From contig NZ_JAKWJR010000001.1 in the NCBI RefSeq assembly GCF_022761125.1, forward strand, positions 248,001-312,000: a stretch of 64,000 nt of DNA, in the 5' to 3' direction. The stretch comes from Nocardioides sp. SR21 (lineage in GTDB: Bacteria; Actinomycetota; Actinomycetes; Propionibacteriales; Nocardioidaceae). Of the stretch, positions 52,280 to 60,048 are shown in pieces. Below the pieces are notes generated by a model that did not search any database, had not been told where the DNA came from, and saw only the letters and a program-made list of their open reading frames with translations. Numbering within the stretch: position 1 is the first letter of the stretch; each line of letters opens with the position of its first letter. The position numbers were made by a program, and so were the translations under genes.

Positions 52280-52301
52280 GCAATCATATTGCGCACAATT
52301 T
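52280..52301. promoter_or_regulatory. OhrR operator between ohr and ohrR
   Basis: The perfect palindrome GCGCAAT-CAT-ATTGCGC (52280-52296) overlaps a second ATTG-CGCA-CAAT element (52290-52301) in an AT-rich 50-base divergent region. Reduced OhrR should repress both genes here. Confidence 0.75.
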
Positions 52302-52326
52302 AATAGGTCAACGCTAAACTGACCGC

Positions 52327-52767
52327 ATGGCTGTCCGTCATCCGCAGCTGGCGCTCGACCAGCAGATCTGCTTCCCGCTGTACGCGGCGAGCCGCGCGAT
52401 GACGCGGGCCTACGCGGACCTGCTCGGCCCGGTCGGGCTCACCTATCCGCAGTACCTCGTGCTGCTGGCTCTGTGGGAGGCATCGGGCACGCCGAGCGTG
52501 GGGGAGCTCGGCGACCGGCTCCAACTGGACTCCGGCACGCTGACCCCGCTGCTCAAGCGGCTCGAGGGGATGGGGCACGTCGTGCGCCGCCGCGACCCGG
52601 ACGACGAGCGGCGGGTGCTGGTGGAGCTGACGCAGTCCGGGGTCGACCTGCAGGACGAGGTCGCGGAGGTGCCCGCCGGGTTGATCGCGGCCGAGCCGCT
52701 CACGATCGAGCAGGTCGAGGACCTGCGTCGGCGGCTCGACGAGGTGCTGGCCGCGGTCCGGGACTGA
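52327..52767 (+). CDS. ohrR: Organic hydroperoxide-sensing repressor OhrR (MarR family)
   Basis: A 146-residue MarR-type winged helix (SVGELGDRLQLDSGTLTPLLKRLEGMGHVVRRRDPDDERRVLVELT). The reactive peroxide-sensing Cys15 (LDQQICFPLYAASRAM) is conserved. Oxidation releases it from the operator and induces ohr. Confidence 0.95.
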   Translation: MAVRHPQLALDQQICFPLYAASRAMTRAYADLLGPVGLTYPQYLVLLALWEASGTPSVGELGDRLQLDSGTLTPLLKRLEGMGHVVRRRDPDDERRVLVELTQSGVDLQDEVAEVPAGLIAAEPLTIEQVEDLRRRLDEVLAAVRD

Positions 52768-52776
52768 GTCACCGGC

Positions 52777-54099
52777 TCAGGTCGCCGACAAGCCTGCGAC
52801 CTCGCCGGCCCGGAACGCGTCGACGAAGAGCGCGTGGTCGCGCCGCGCGGTCTCGGCGTACGCCACCGCGAAGTCCACCATCTCCTGGACGAACTCGTCC
52901 TCGCGGTCGCCGATGACGGCGACGATGGCCTCCTCGGTCTGGAAGTCGACGAGCTGCTCGTCGCTGTCCTCGTCGGAGGCGCAGTGCACCTTGGCGGTGG
53001 CGCGGCCGAGGTCGGCCAGGAGGGGAGCCATCTCGTCGGGCTCGGTGACGTCGCTCCACTCGAGGTCGAGCTCGTACGGCGACAGCTCGGAGACCACGAA
53101 GCCGGTGCCGTCGATGGTCGTCCAGCCGAGGAGCCGGTCGGCGTGGGCCTGCAGCGCGCGCTGGCTGACGACCGTGCGGTGCCCGTCGTTCTCGAAGAAG
53201 CCCTCGAGCCGGTCGTCGGCGACCACCCGGCTGAGGGCGGGGCGGTTGCCCTGCTTCATGGCGAGCACGATGTCGTTCTCGAGCGCCTGGTTGAAGCCCT
53301 CGATGAGCACGTTGTACGCCGGCAGCCCCGCACTGCCGATGCCGAAGCCGGTGCTGGCGACCACGTCCTTGACGTCGTAGAAGACGGGCTGGGAGAACCG
53401 CTTCGCCTCCGGGATGGTCTCGAGGTAGCGGCTGAACGCCGCCAGGACCTGCGAGCGCTCGGCGGCGTTCAGGTGGCGGGTCCGGTCGCCGTCGACGAAC
53501 CGGCGTTCGTAGTCGTCCACGACCGTCATCGACTCGAGCATCGCGATCCGCGTCTGGGCCCGCGCCGCCTGGAGCACCGCGTGGGACGGTCCCTCGGTGT
53601 TGTCGAGACGGAGGGAGAACTCCCCGAGGTCGTCCTCGGTCTCGCCGTAGCGGCGTACCTGCTCGAGGTAGGAGCGGAGGTAGATCGCGGCCAGCTCGCG
53701 GACGTCGTCCTCGGGCAGCGCCTTCTGCCAGCACATCAGCGCCAGGCTCGCGCAGAAGCGGCGCAGGTCCCACGAGAAGTGCCCGAGGTAGGCCTCGTCG
53801 AAGTCGTTCACGTCGAAGACCAGGAAGCCCTCGTCGTTCATGTAGGTCCCGAAGTTCTCGACGTGCAGGTCGCCGTGGATCCACACGCGCGACGTCCGCT
53901 CGTCGGCCCACGGGTCGTCGATCTCGGCCACGTCGGCGGAGAACAGGCAGGCCGAGCCGCGGAAGAACGCGAACGGGTCGGCCGCCATCTTGCGGAACTT
54001 GGTGCGGAACCCGTGCGGGTCGCTGTGGAGCAGATCGGCGAACGCGTCGCTGAGCACGTCGGTGATCTGCTGGCTGCGCGCGTCGTCTCGGCTTCCCAT
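52777..54099 (-). CDS. DUF2252 family protein
   Basis: A 440-residue protein of the DUF2252 family. Characteristic motifs are FRGSACLFSADV, WIHGDLHVENFGTYMN and FDVNDFDEAYLGHFSWDLRR. HGDxHxxN and D-x-N/D-D resemble the catalytic and metal loops of kinase-like folds, so a phosphotransferase is possible, but no activity is established. It is a single gene, nine bases after the convergent ohrR stop. Confidence 0.88.
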   Translation of the reverse strand: MGSRDDARSQQITDVLSDAFADLLHSDPHGFRTKFRKMAADPFAFFRGSACLFSADVAEIDDPWADERTSRVWIHGDLHVENFGTYMNDEGFLVFDVNDFDEAYLGHFSWDLRRFCASLALMCWQKALPEDDVRELAAIYLRSYLEQVRRYGETEDDLGEFSLRLDNTEGPSHAVLQAARAQTRIAMLESMTVVDDYERRFVDGDRTRHLNAAERSQVLAAFSRYLETIPEAKRFSQPVFYDVKDVVASTGFGIGSAGLPAYNVLIEGFNQALENDIVLAMKQGNRPALSRVVADDRLEGFFENDGHRTVVSQRALQAHADRLLGWTTIDGTGFVVSELSPYELDLEWSDVTEPDEMAPLLADLGRATAKVHCASDEDSDEQLVDFQTEEAIVAVIGDREDEFVQEMVDFAVAYAETARRDHALFVDAFRAGEVAGLSAT

Positions 54100-54231
54100 C
54101 GACTCAGCCTAGGTCGGCCACCTCCGGAACCGGGGACTCGTACATCTGCCACCCGGGCCGCCCGGCCCACCAGGCTCACCGCGACGGCGGCCCGAGCCGG
54201 TCCGTCGACCCCACGACGAGAGCGAGGAACG

Positions 54232-54939
54232 ATGTACACCACCGACCATCTGGACAGCGCCGCGGAGGCGCCGGCGTCCCAGCGGCGCTTCACCGCCTGG
54301 CCACTGCTGGCCAGCGCGACGGGCGTGCTCGGCCTGGTCGCGCTGTTCTCCGAGACCCGCGTCGATGCCAACGGCACCGACTACGACCACCCCGTGACCG
54401 CCGAGGCCGCGGCGGCGCTGAGCCACGAGGCGTTCCGGCTCGCCGGCATCCTGGGCTACCTCGCGGCGCTGGGCCTGCTGGTCCTGGCCGCGGTGTGGCA
54501 CCAGCGCGTCGCTCGCCACTTCCCGGCGTCGACCGGTGCTCACCTGGTGACCTTCAGCGCCGTGGCGACGTCCGCCCTGGTGACCCTGGCCTTCGGGTGG
54601 CGCGGCGCCCTGGGCAACTACCTCCCCGGAGGCGGAGAGCACGGCACGTACGACGACCAGGGGCTCTACGCCTACTACATGATGAACGACTTCAGCCCCT
54701 ACATCGCCTTCGTGCCGCTGCTCGGTGCGTGCTTCGGGCTGGCCTGGATGGCCTTCGGGGACCGGCTGGTCAGCCGGGTGCTCGGCGCCGTCGCCGGCGT
54801 CTTCGCCGCGGCGCTGCTGGGAGCGGTCGCGGTCGCCGGCGTGCCCGGCCTGCCCGCGATGGTGCTGCTCGGCCTGGTCGTCGCCGGCATCTGGCTGGCG
54901 GTCGGCCGCTCGCCGATCACCACCGCGTGGCCGGAGTAG
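54232..54939 (+). CDS. Multi-spanning membrane protein, unknown function
   Basis: A 235-residue protein with about five or six predicted helices (near 22-40, 65-85, 103-120, 155-175, 183-205, 208-225). The segment after helix 3 (GGGEHGTYDDQGLYAYYMMNDFSPYIAFVP) is probably extracellular. No family is recognised with confidence. It precedes a secreted protein by two bases. Confidence 0.75.
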   Translation: MYTTDHLDSAAEAPASQRRFTAWPLLASATGVLGLVALFSETRVDANGTDYDHPVTAEAAAALSHEAFRLAGILGYLAALGLLVLAAVWHQRVARHFPASTGAHLVTFSAVATSALVTLAFGWRGALGNYLPGGGEHGTYDDQGLYAYYMMNDFSPYIAFVPLLGACFGLAWMAFGDRLVSRVLGAVAGVFAAALLGAVAVAGVPGLPAMVLLGLVVAGIWLAVGRSPITTAWPE

Positions 54940-54941
54940 AG

Positions 54942-55976
54942 ATGCGGACACGAGGTACGACGGCCCTGGTGATGGGCGCGCTGGTGGCGGCGACGCTGCC
55001 GATCATGGTGCCGGGACAGGGAGCGGCGGCAGCGCCCCGACGAGCCGACCTGGTGGTCCCGGTGGTGAGCAAGCCGCCGGGGGTCGCCCGAGCCGGCAGC
55101 TCGTTCGGCGTGGACGCGACGGTCTCGAACACGGGGACGGCGGCCGCGGGGTCGAGCTCACTGCGGTTCTACCTGTCGAAGGACCGCGTCCAGGGCGCGG
55201 GCGACGTCGTCGGCGGGACGGTGGCGGTGAAGAGCCTGCAGCAGCGGAGCAGGAAGGCCGCCAGCGGCACCGTCGCCGTCCCGCCGAAGGCCAGCGGTCG
55301 CTACTGGGTGATCGTCTGCGCCGACGCGCGCAAGCAGGTCGAGGAGAGCAACGAGAAGAACAACTGTCGTACCTCCAAGACGCCGGTGGACGTCGACCGG
55401 GAGATCCACGGAACGCTGACCGGTGACCTCACCTTCACGGAGTACCGCCAGACGACCGACCCGGCCACCGGTGCCACGACGACCGTGGACCACACCGCGT
55501 CCGCCTCGATCGCCATGGCCGTCGACGGTGACCCTCTCGACCCGACGTTCGCCAGCACCGGCAGCACCTACACCCGCGAAGGGTCGACCGCGCGCCACGA
55601 GGAGGACGAGGACTGCGTCATGCACCGCGAGCGCACGGTCACGGGAGGTGGCCTCCTGGCCTACACCGGTGACCCCTTCACCGACGACATCAACGGCAGC
55701 ATCACGGAGCTCGACCTCAGCGGGGTGCACCTCGGGATCAACCTGCGGGCCGGCTGGACCGAGCAGGACACCTACACCGGCCGGGGCGCTGACCCCTGCG
55801 ACCCGTACTCGAAGACCACGACCGGTGCGGAGCTGACCCCCAACGACATCGACTTCGTCGAGACGTCTCGCTCCGGGGGCTCGATCCACTACCGCGTCGA
55901 GAGCTTCCTCGGTGACATGGGGACGGCGTCTCGGTGGGACGAGGTCGAGGGCACCCTCACGCTCACCCTGCGGTAG
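54942..55976 (+). CDS. Secreted CARDB-domain protein
   Basis: A 344-residue exported protein. The signal peptide is about 1-31 (ending AAAAP). A CARDB-like Ig domain follows (about 32-130: DLVVPVVSKPPGVARAGSSFGVDATVSNTGTAAAGSSSLRFYLSKD, VEESNEKNNC). A unique Thr/Asp-rich C-terminal domain has several Cys residues. CARDB domains mediate adhesion or display on cell surfaces. No sorting motif is present. Confidence 0.85.
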   Translation: MRTRGTTALVMGALVAATLPIMVPGQGAAAAPRRADLVVPVVSKPPGVARAGSSFGVDATVSNTGTAAAGSSSLRFYLSKDRVQGAGDVVGGTVAVKSLQQRSRKAASGTVAVPPKASGRYWVIVCADARKQVEESNEKNNCRTSKTPVDVDREIHGTLTGDLTFTEYRQTTDPATGATTTVDHTASASIAMAVDGDPLDPTFASTGSTYTREGSTARHEEDEDCVMHRERTVTGGGLLAYTGDPFTDDINGSITELDLSGVHLGINLRAGWTEQDTYTGRGADPCDPYSKTTTGAELTPNDIDFVETSRSGGSIHYRVESFLGDMGTASRWDEVEGTLTLTLR

Positions 55977-56004
55977 TCGTCCCGACCCGGCTCCCGGCGC
56001 ATCG

Positions 56005-56020
56005 GGGACAACTGCCCCTG
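56005..56020. promoter_or_regulatory. 16-bp box, copy 1 (orphan)
   Basis: GGGACAACTGCCCCTG fits GGGAC(A/G)-N-C-N-G-N-CCCTG. It lies 29 bases after the CARDB gene stop, with no plus-strand start near. A strong hairpin follows at 56163, so the interval may be a short transcript. This 293-base gap holds no convincing coding region. Confidence 0.55.
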
Positions 56021-56162
56021 ACGGGTGGGCCGGGTCGTGATGCAGGCTCGGGGTACGTCGAGAGCCCGCCAGCGAGCGAGCACGGCGTCCGAGGATGTCG
56101 CGAGGCCCGCCCCCCAGCGTCCCGAGCTCCTCGGCCGGGGCTCGCCCATGGCCCCGTTAAGA

Positions 56163-56204
56163 CAGCGACTCCCGGACCCGCCCCATCGAGTCCGGGAGTC
56201 GCTG
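56163..56204. terminator. Bidirectional terminator between CARDB gene and ridA
   Basis: Perfect 15-bp arms CAGCGACTCCCGGAC (56163-56177) and complement (56190-56204), loop 12 bases. It sits between convergent genes and may serve both strands. Confidence 0.85.
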
Positions 56205-56228
56205 CATCTGCGTCGCCCGTGCGACCTT

Positions 56229-56273
56229 CCCGGTCACCATCCCGGTCACCATCCCGTTCACCATCCCGTTCAC
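56229..56273. repeat. 12-bp tandem repeat at the 3' end of ridA
   Basis: Nearly four units of CCCG(G/T)TCACCAT, directly after and touching the ridA stop codon. On the minus strand it reads as repeats of GGTGA, giving stop codons in one frame. Confidence 0.75.
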
Positions 56274-56734
56274 CCGGTCGCTGAGTCGTCTGCCTTCCGG
56301 GTCCGGACGGCCACCGCCTCGACCTCCACCAGCTGGTCGGGGTAGCCGAGGAAGGAGACGCCGACCAGCGTGCTGGGAGCGTCGTGGTCGCCGAAGGCGG
56401 CCCGGACGACGTGCCACGCGTCGACCAGGTCGTACCGGTCAGCGGCGACGACGTACACCGTGGTCTTCGCGACGTCGGTGAGAGAGCAGTCGCTCGCAGT
56501 GAGGGCGGTGGCCAGGTTGGCCATCGTGCGTGCGGCCTGCGCCGCGACGTCGCCCGGCGCCACGATGGCGCCGTCGTCGTCGAGCGGACACGCGCCCGCG
56601 GTGAAGACCAGGCCCGCCGGATGTGTCACCGCGGCGTACGCGTAGCCGATCCCGTCGGCCAGGCCCGGAGGGCGAACCAGGTCGACGGAGGTCGGCACGG
56701 CCCTTCCGGGACGGGGCGATGACCCGGGGATCAT
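56270..56734 (-). CDS. ridA: RidA family protein (YjgF/UK114)
   Basis: A 154-residue RidA-fold protein (GYAYAAVTHPAGLVFTAGACPLDDDGAIVAPGDVAAQAARTMANLATALTASDCSLTDVAKTTVYV). Canonical members hydrolyse reactive enamines from PLP enzymes. The conserved Arg of active members appears replaced in ARTMANL/AAFGDHDAPSTLVGV, so substrate may differ. Start overlaps the upstream gene by four bases. Confidence 0.88.
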   Translation of the reverse strand: MIPGSSPRPGRAVPTSVDLVRPPGLADGIGYAYAAVTHPAGLVFTAGACPLDDDGAIVAPGDVAAQAARTMANLATALTASDCSLTDVAKTTVYVVAADRYDLVDAWHVVRAAFGDHDAPSTLVGVSFLGYPDQLVEVEAVAVRTRKADDSATG

Positions 56735-58239
56735 CGGCGTACCGTCACGGCCCTGCTGGCCGCGCTCGCCCGGCTGTCGCCGCGCACGGCGGTCACGCGG
56801 ACGCTGAGCTGGTGCCGTCGGTCGGACCGCGTGACGCGGTACGTCGCGCCGGTCGCGCCCTGGATCGTCGCGCCGTCACGCAGCCACTGGTACGAGACCT
56901 TGGCCGGCGTGGGCGTCCATGCGCCGGGCGTCGCCCTCACGGTCCGGCCGACGGTGGCCTTGCCCTGGATGGCCGGCTTGCGCGTGTTCCGCAGCTCGTC
57001 GGGCGTGCCTTCCGCGATGGATACCGCGTGGCTGTTCGAGGATCCGGTCGGCCAGCCCGGGCGGTCGGCCGTGACCACGACCCGGATGCGCTTGCCGGCG
57101 TCCTCGCGGCCCACGACGTACCTCGCGTCGTTGGCTCCGGCGATGGCGGAGTCCTCCCGGAACCACTGGTAGGTGTAGTCGGTCGGTGGGGCCGTCCAGG
57201 TGCCGTTGCTCGCGCGGAGCGTGCCGCCGACCACCGCCTTCCCCGTGATCTCGGGGATGGTGACCGAGTTCATCGCCGGAGCCGACAGCTGCTTCGCCGA
57301 CCAGTCGGGCTCGCTGCCGCCGGGGATGATCAGGGTGATGGTGCCCTCGCTGCAGACGTTGCGCCTCACGTCGTCGAACGTGAACACCCCCTCGGCGCCG
57401 GAGAACGCGAGCGTGTCGCTGTCGGGACCCCAGGTCGGGTCCGAGAGCCGGTCGGTGTCGTCGTCGAGGAAGCAGCCGTCGGCGGGCAGCGGAGGGTTGC
57501 CGCCTCTGACGTCGCCGTTGACGCGGTAGGTGAGGATGTCGCCGGTGCCACGGACGCCGGCGAGCAGCGTGCCGTCGGGCGAGACCTCCACGTTGCCGTA
57601 GTCCGTGCTGGGGTCCCAGATGTCGCCGTCGTCGAACCAGTGACGCGGGGCCGCCGGTCCTACGTCGTGGATCATCACCTGGGAGCCGTAGCCGCCGCTC
57701 TGGAGGGTTCGGGTGTTGGTGACCCACGACGGGTCGACGAGGTAGGTCGTGCCCTTCGCGGCGGGGTCGGTGCCGGCGCTGCTGACGTAGCCGGTGGCGG
57801 TGCGGAAGCCGCAGCCGGGTCCGCAGCTCTCGGCGAAGGAGTAGGCGATGAGCTGGCCATCGGGCGAGACCGAGACCGCGACCGGCGCCCCGTCGATGGG
57901 GTGGCCGCCGGAACCGGGCAGGGCGGGCGGGTCGATCTCGGCCACGCGGTTGCCCTGCTGGTCCAGCGTCACGATCGTCGCGTACCTCGACGCGGCCACC
58001 AGGCCCGTGTCCGACTGGCTGGGGTTCCGGTACGGCAGGGCGTCGTACCCGTCGGTCGTCAGGGGCCGCGGGTCGGCGCCGTCGCCTCCCGCGATCCAGA
58101 CGTTGTGGTCCTTGATGAAGACGATGGAGCCGGCGCTCGTGGCCGCTGCCGCCGGCGGGGTGGACGACAGGGGAACGAGGACGGCGACGCCGGCGACGCC
58201 GGCCGCCAGGGCGGCAGAGGTGCGACTCGTGATGGTCAC
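56731..58239 (-). CDS. Secreted propeller-like protein with C-terminal Ig-like repeats
   Basis: About 502 residues with a signal peptide (about 1-33, ending PPAAAA). A TolB/WD40-like beta-propeller domain follows (SIVFIKDHNVWIAGGDGADPRPLTTDGYD, VSVSPDGQLIAYSF, WGPDSDTLAFSG). Two Ig-like repeats of the type GxxxVGxTLxAxxGTWTxxPxxYxYQWxRD (about 330-500) follow. The start is GTG 58239 with AAGGA nine bases upstream. It is paralogous and divergent to the gene at 58431. The Ig repeats suggest surface adhesion or binding. Confidence 0.85.
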   Translation of the reverse strand: MTITSRTSAALAAGVAGVAVLVPLSSTPPAAAATSAGSIVFIKDHNVWIAGGDGADPRPLTTDGYDALPYRNPSQSDTGLVAASRYATIVTLDQQGNRVAEIDPPALPGSGGHPIDGAPVAVSVSPDGQLIAYSFAESCGPGCGFRTATGYVSSAGTDPAAKGTTYLVDPSWVTNTRTLQSGGYGSQVMIHDVGPAAPRHWFDDGDIWDPSTDYGNVEVSPDGTLLAGVRGTGDILTYRVNGDVRGGNPPLPADGCFLDDDTDRLSDPTWGPDSDTLAFSGAEGVFTFDDVRRNVCSEGTITLIIPGGSEPDWSAKQLSAPAMNSVTIPEITGKAVVGGTLRASNGTWTAPPTDYTYQWFREDSAIAGANDARYVVGREDAGKRIRVVVTADRPGWPTGSSNSHAVSIAEGTPDELRNTRKPAIQGKATVGRTVRATPGAWTPTPAKVSYQWLRDGATIQGATGATYRVTRSDRRHQLSVRVTAVRGDSRASAASRAVTVRR

Positions 58240-58296
58240 GGTGGTCCTTTCGACGAGGTGGACCCGCGACGATCCCGACCGCGACGGCACGGGTGC

Positions 58297-58312
58297 CAGG
58301 GGCAGACGTCCC
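58297..58312 (-). promoter_or_regulatory. 16-bp box, copy 2
   Basis: On the minus strand GGGACGTCTGCCCCTG, 57 bases before the start of the propeller protein with Ig repeats. It matches GGGAC(A/G)-N-C-N-G-N-CCCTG. Confidence 0.65.
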
Positions 58313-58357
58313 CGCCACCTCGGGCGCGCGCGTCCGCGCTGGATGCCCATCGATCCG

Positions 58358-58373
58358 GGGACATCGGTCCCTG
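58358..58373 (+). promoter_or_regulatory. 16-bp box, copy 3
   Basis: GGGACATCGGTCCCTG, 57 bases before ATG 58431. It has the same distance and orientation relative to its gene as copy 2 has to the divergent paralogue. Confidence 0.65.
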
Positions 58374-58430
58374 GCCGCCGGGTCGCGACGCTCCGGAGAC
58401 TGCAGGCTCACTCGATCTCCTGGGGGTCTC

Positions 58431-59456
58431 ATGAAGTTCAAGCTCGCGTCGTCCGCGACGGCGCTCCTCGCCGCTGTCGTGGCGTTCGCAGGTGCTGGGC
58501 CGGTCGCCGAGGCTGCGCCCGCTGCTCCGGGTGCGTCGATCGGGTCGTCGACCCGAGCGGCGACCGGCCCCGGCACCCTCGTGTTCATCCGCAAGCACGA
58601 CGTGTGGATCGCTCGCGGCAACGGACGCGGGCTGCGCCAGGTAACCAGGGACGGTACGGCGACCACGCCGTACGTCTCGCCCTCGCAGTCCGACAACGGG
58701 GTCATCGCGGCCGGGCACGGACCGCACGTCGTGGTGATGCGGCAGAACGGCAAGGTCCTGAAGCGGATGAACCCCCGGCCGCTGACCGACGAGGTCAGCC
58801 ATCCCCTGGACGGTCCGCCGGTCCAGGTCGCGATCTCTCCCGACGGGAAGCTGGTCGCCTACACGTTCTACTCCTACGGCTGCTCGGTCGGCGTCCCGTG
58901 CGACGCGTACACCGGGACCGGGATCACCCGCACCGACCGGCTCACGCCGGCGTCGAGGTACGGCCAGACCTACTACTGGTCACCGTCGTGGGTCGGCAAC
59001 CGCCGCACCATCCAGAGCGGCGGCTACCTGCACCAGATCTCGTTCAAGGACCTCGGCGCGGAGCCGGTGCACTGGTTCGACGACCAGGACGTCGCCCAGG
59101 TGGGCATCGGCGAGAGCACCGACCTCGAGGACGCGGAGCTCTCGGCCGACGGCCGCTGGCTGGCGGCGGTCCGTGGCTACGGTGACAGCGCCACCATCGC
59201 CTGGTACTCGGTCACCGGCGACGCACGCACGGGCACGCCACCGCCCGTCCCGACCTGGCTCTGCGTCACCAGCGAGCTGAAGGGCCTCGCGGGTCCGACG
59301 TTCTCCCCGGACAGCAAGGTCCTGGCCTGGCAGGAGCCGGACGGCATCTGGACGACCACGCTCGACACGGGGAGCTGCCCGAACCCGCAGCTGCTGATCC
59401 GGAACGCCGGGCAGCCGGACTGGTCGCCGGCCGACCTCGACCGCCGCCGCTCGTGA
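58431..59456 (+). CDS. Secreted propeller-like protein, short paralogue
   Basis: A 341-residue exported protein. The signal peptide is about 1-29 (AEAAP). A TolB-like propeller (GTLVFIRKHDVWIARGNGRGLRQVTRDG, VAISPDGKLVAYTFYSYGCSVG, LSADGRWLAAVRG, FSPDSKVLAWQEPDGIW, QPDWSP) aligns along its length with the propeller of the divergent gene, but the Ig repeats are absent. It appears to be an inverted duplication followed by loss or gain of the C-terminus. Its ligand is unknown. Confidence 0.85.
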   Translation: MKFKLASSATALLAAVVAFAGAGPVAEAAPAAPGASIGSSTRAATGPGTLVFIRKHDVWIARGNGRGLRQVTRDGTATTPYVSPSQSDNGVIAAGHGPHVVVMRQNGKVLKRMNPRPLTDEVSHPLDGPPVQVAISPDGKLVAYTFYSYGCSVGVPCDAYTGTGITRTDRLTPASRYGQTYYWSPSWVGNRRTIQSGGYLHQISFKDLGAEPVHWFDDQDVAQVGIGESTDLEDAELSADGRWLAAVRGYGDSATIAWYSVTGDARTGTPPPVPTWLCVTSELKGLAGPTFSPDSKVLAWQEPDGIWTTTLDTGSCPNPQLLIRNAGQPDWSPADLDRRRS

Positions 59457-59491
59457 CCCGCACCTTCCACCACGACCTCAGGAGAACCTCC

Positions 59492-59974
59492 ATGCGCACC
59501 ACGCGCTCCCGCCTCGCGGCCGTCGCCGTGGCGACCTCCGTCCTGTGCCTCCTCGCCGCCTGTGGCAGCGACGACCCCGACGTCGCCGCCTCCGACCGGG
59601 GCGGGGTCGTCGCGACCCCGGCCGAGGAGGACGCACCGTCGGTCGAGGACGAGGAGTGCTTCGCGGCGTTCCCCATGGGCGGCGGGATGACGCCCGATCT
59701 CGCCGACGCCGACCTCGTGCCGGCGGACTTCCCCGAGCCCCCGGTCGACGCGACGCTGTGCGCGATCACCGGAAACGCGGGGGTCGGCGTCAACCTGGGC
59801 TACCTCAGTGACGCGGAGCCGGCGGACGTCGTCGCCGGCTACCTCGAGGCGTTCGCGCCGTACGGCGCCGTCTCCGAGGACGGCGGTCACGGGGTGACGG
59901 CCCAGGCCGGCGACGTCAAGCTGCTGGTCGTGCCGGGGTACGGGAAGTACGAGATCCAGCTCGATGGGCGTTGA
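59492..59974 (+). CDS. Secreted lipoprotein, unknown function
   Basis: A 160-residue protein with signal and lipobox (LCLLAACGSDD, Cys about 28). AGGAG lies about seven bases before the ATG. The mature part is acidic with two further Cys residues. It follows the propeller gene by 35 bases and precedes the histidine kinase, so it may belong to the same response. Confidence 0.82.
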   Translation: MRTTRSRLAAVAVATSVLCLLAACGSDDPDVAASDRGGVVATPAEEDAPSVEDEECFAAFPMGGGMTPDLADADLVPADFPEPPVDATLCAITGNAGVGVNLGYLSDAEPADVVAGYLEAFAPYGAVSEDGGHGVTAQAGDVKLLVVPGYGKYEIQLDGR

Positions 59975-60009
59975 CGGCGCTGTCGTCCGGACCGGTGCCC
60001 CGGCAGACC

Positions 60010-60025
60010 GGGACACCAGGCCCTG
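60010..60025 (+). promoter_or_regulatory. 16-bp box, copy 4
   Basis: GGGACACCAGGCCCTG, 23 bases before ATG 60049 of the histidine kinase. It suggests that the two-component system controls itself. Confidence 0.6.
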
Positions 60026-60048
60026 AAAGTCGGGCGCTCCCATCGGCG

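Noticed and set aside
56025..56345. Plus-strand frame after box copy 1
   Set aside because: It reads through the terminator and 12-bp repeats and gives an Arg/His/Pro-rich sequence; coding is unlikely.
59971..60048. N-terminal extension of the histidine kinase from TTG 59971
   Set aside because: It would code through the 16-bp box and has no membrane or domain signal; ATG 60049 or later is more likely.
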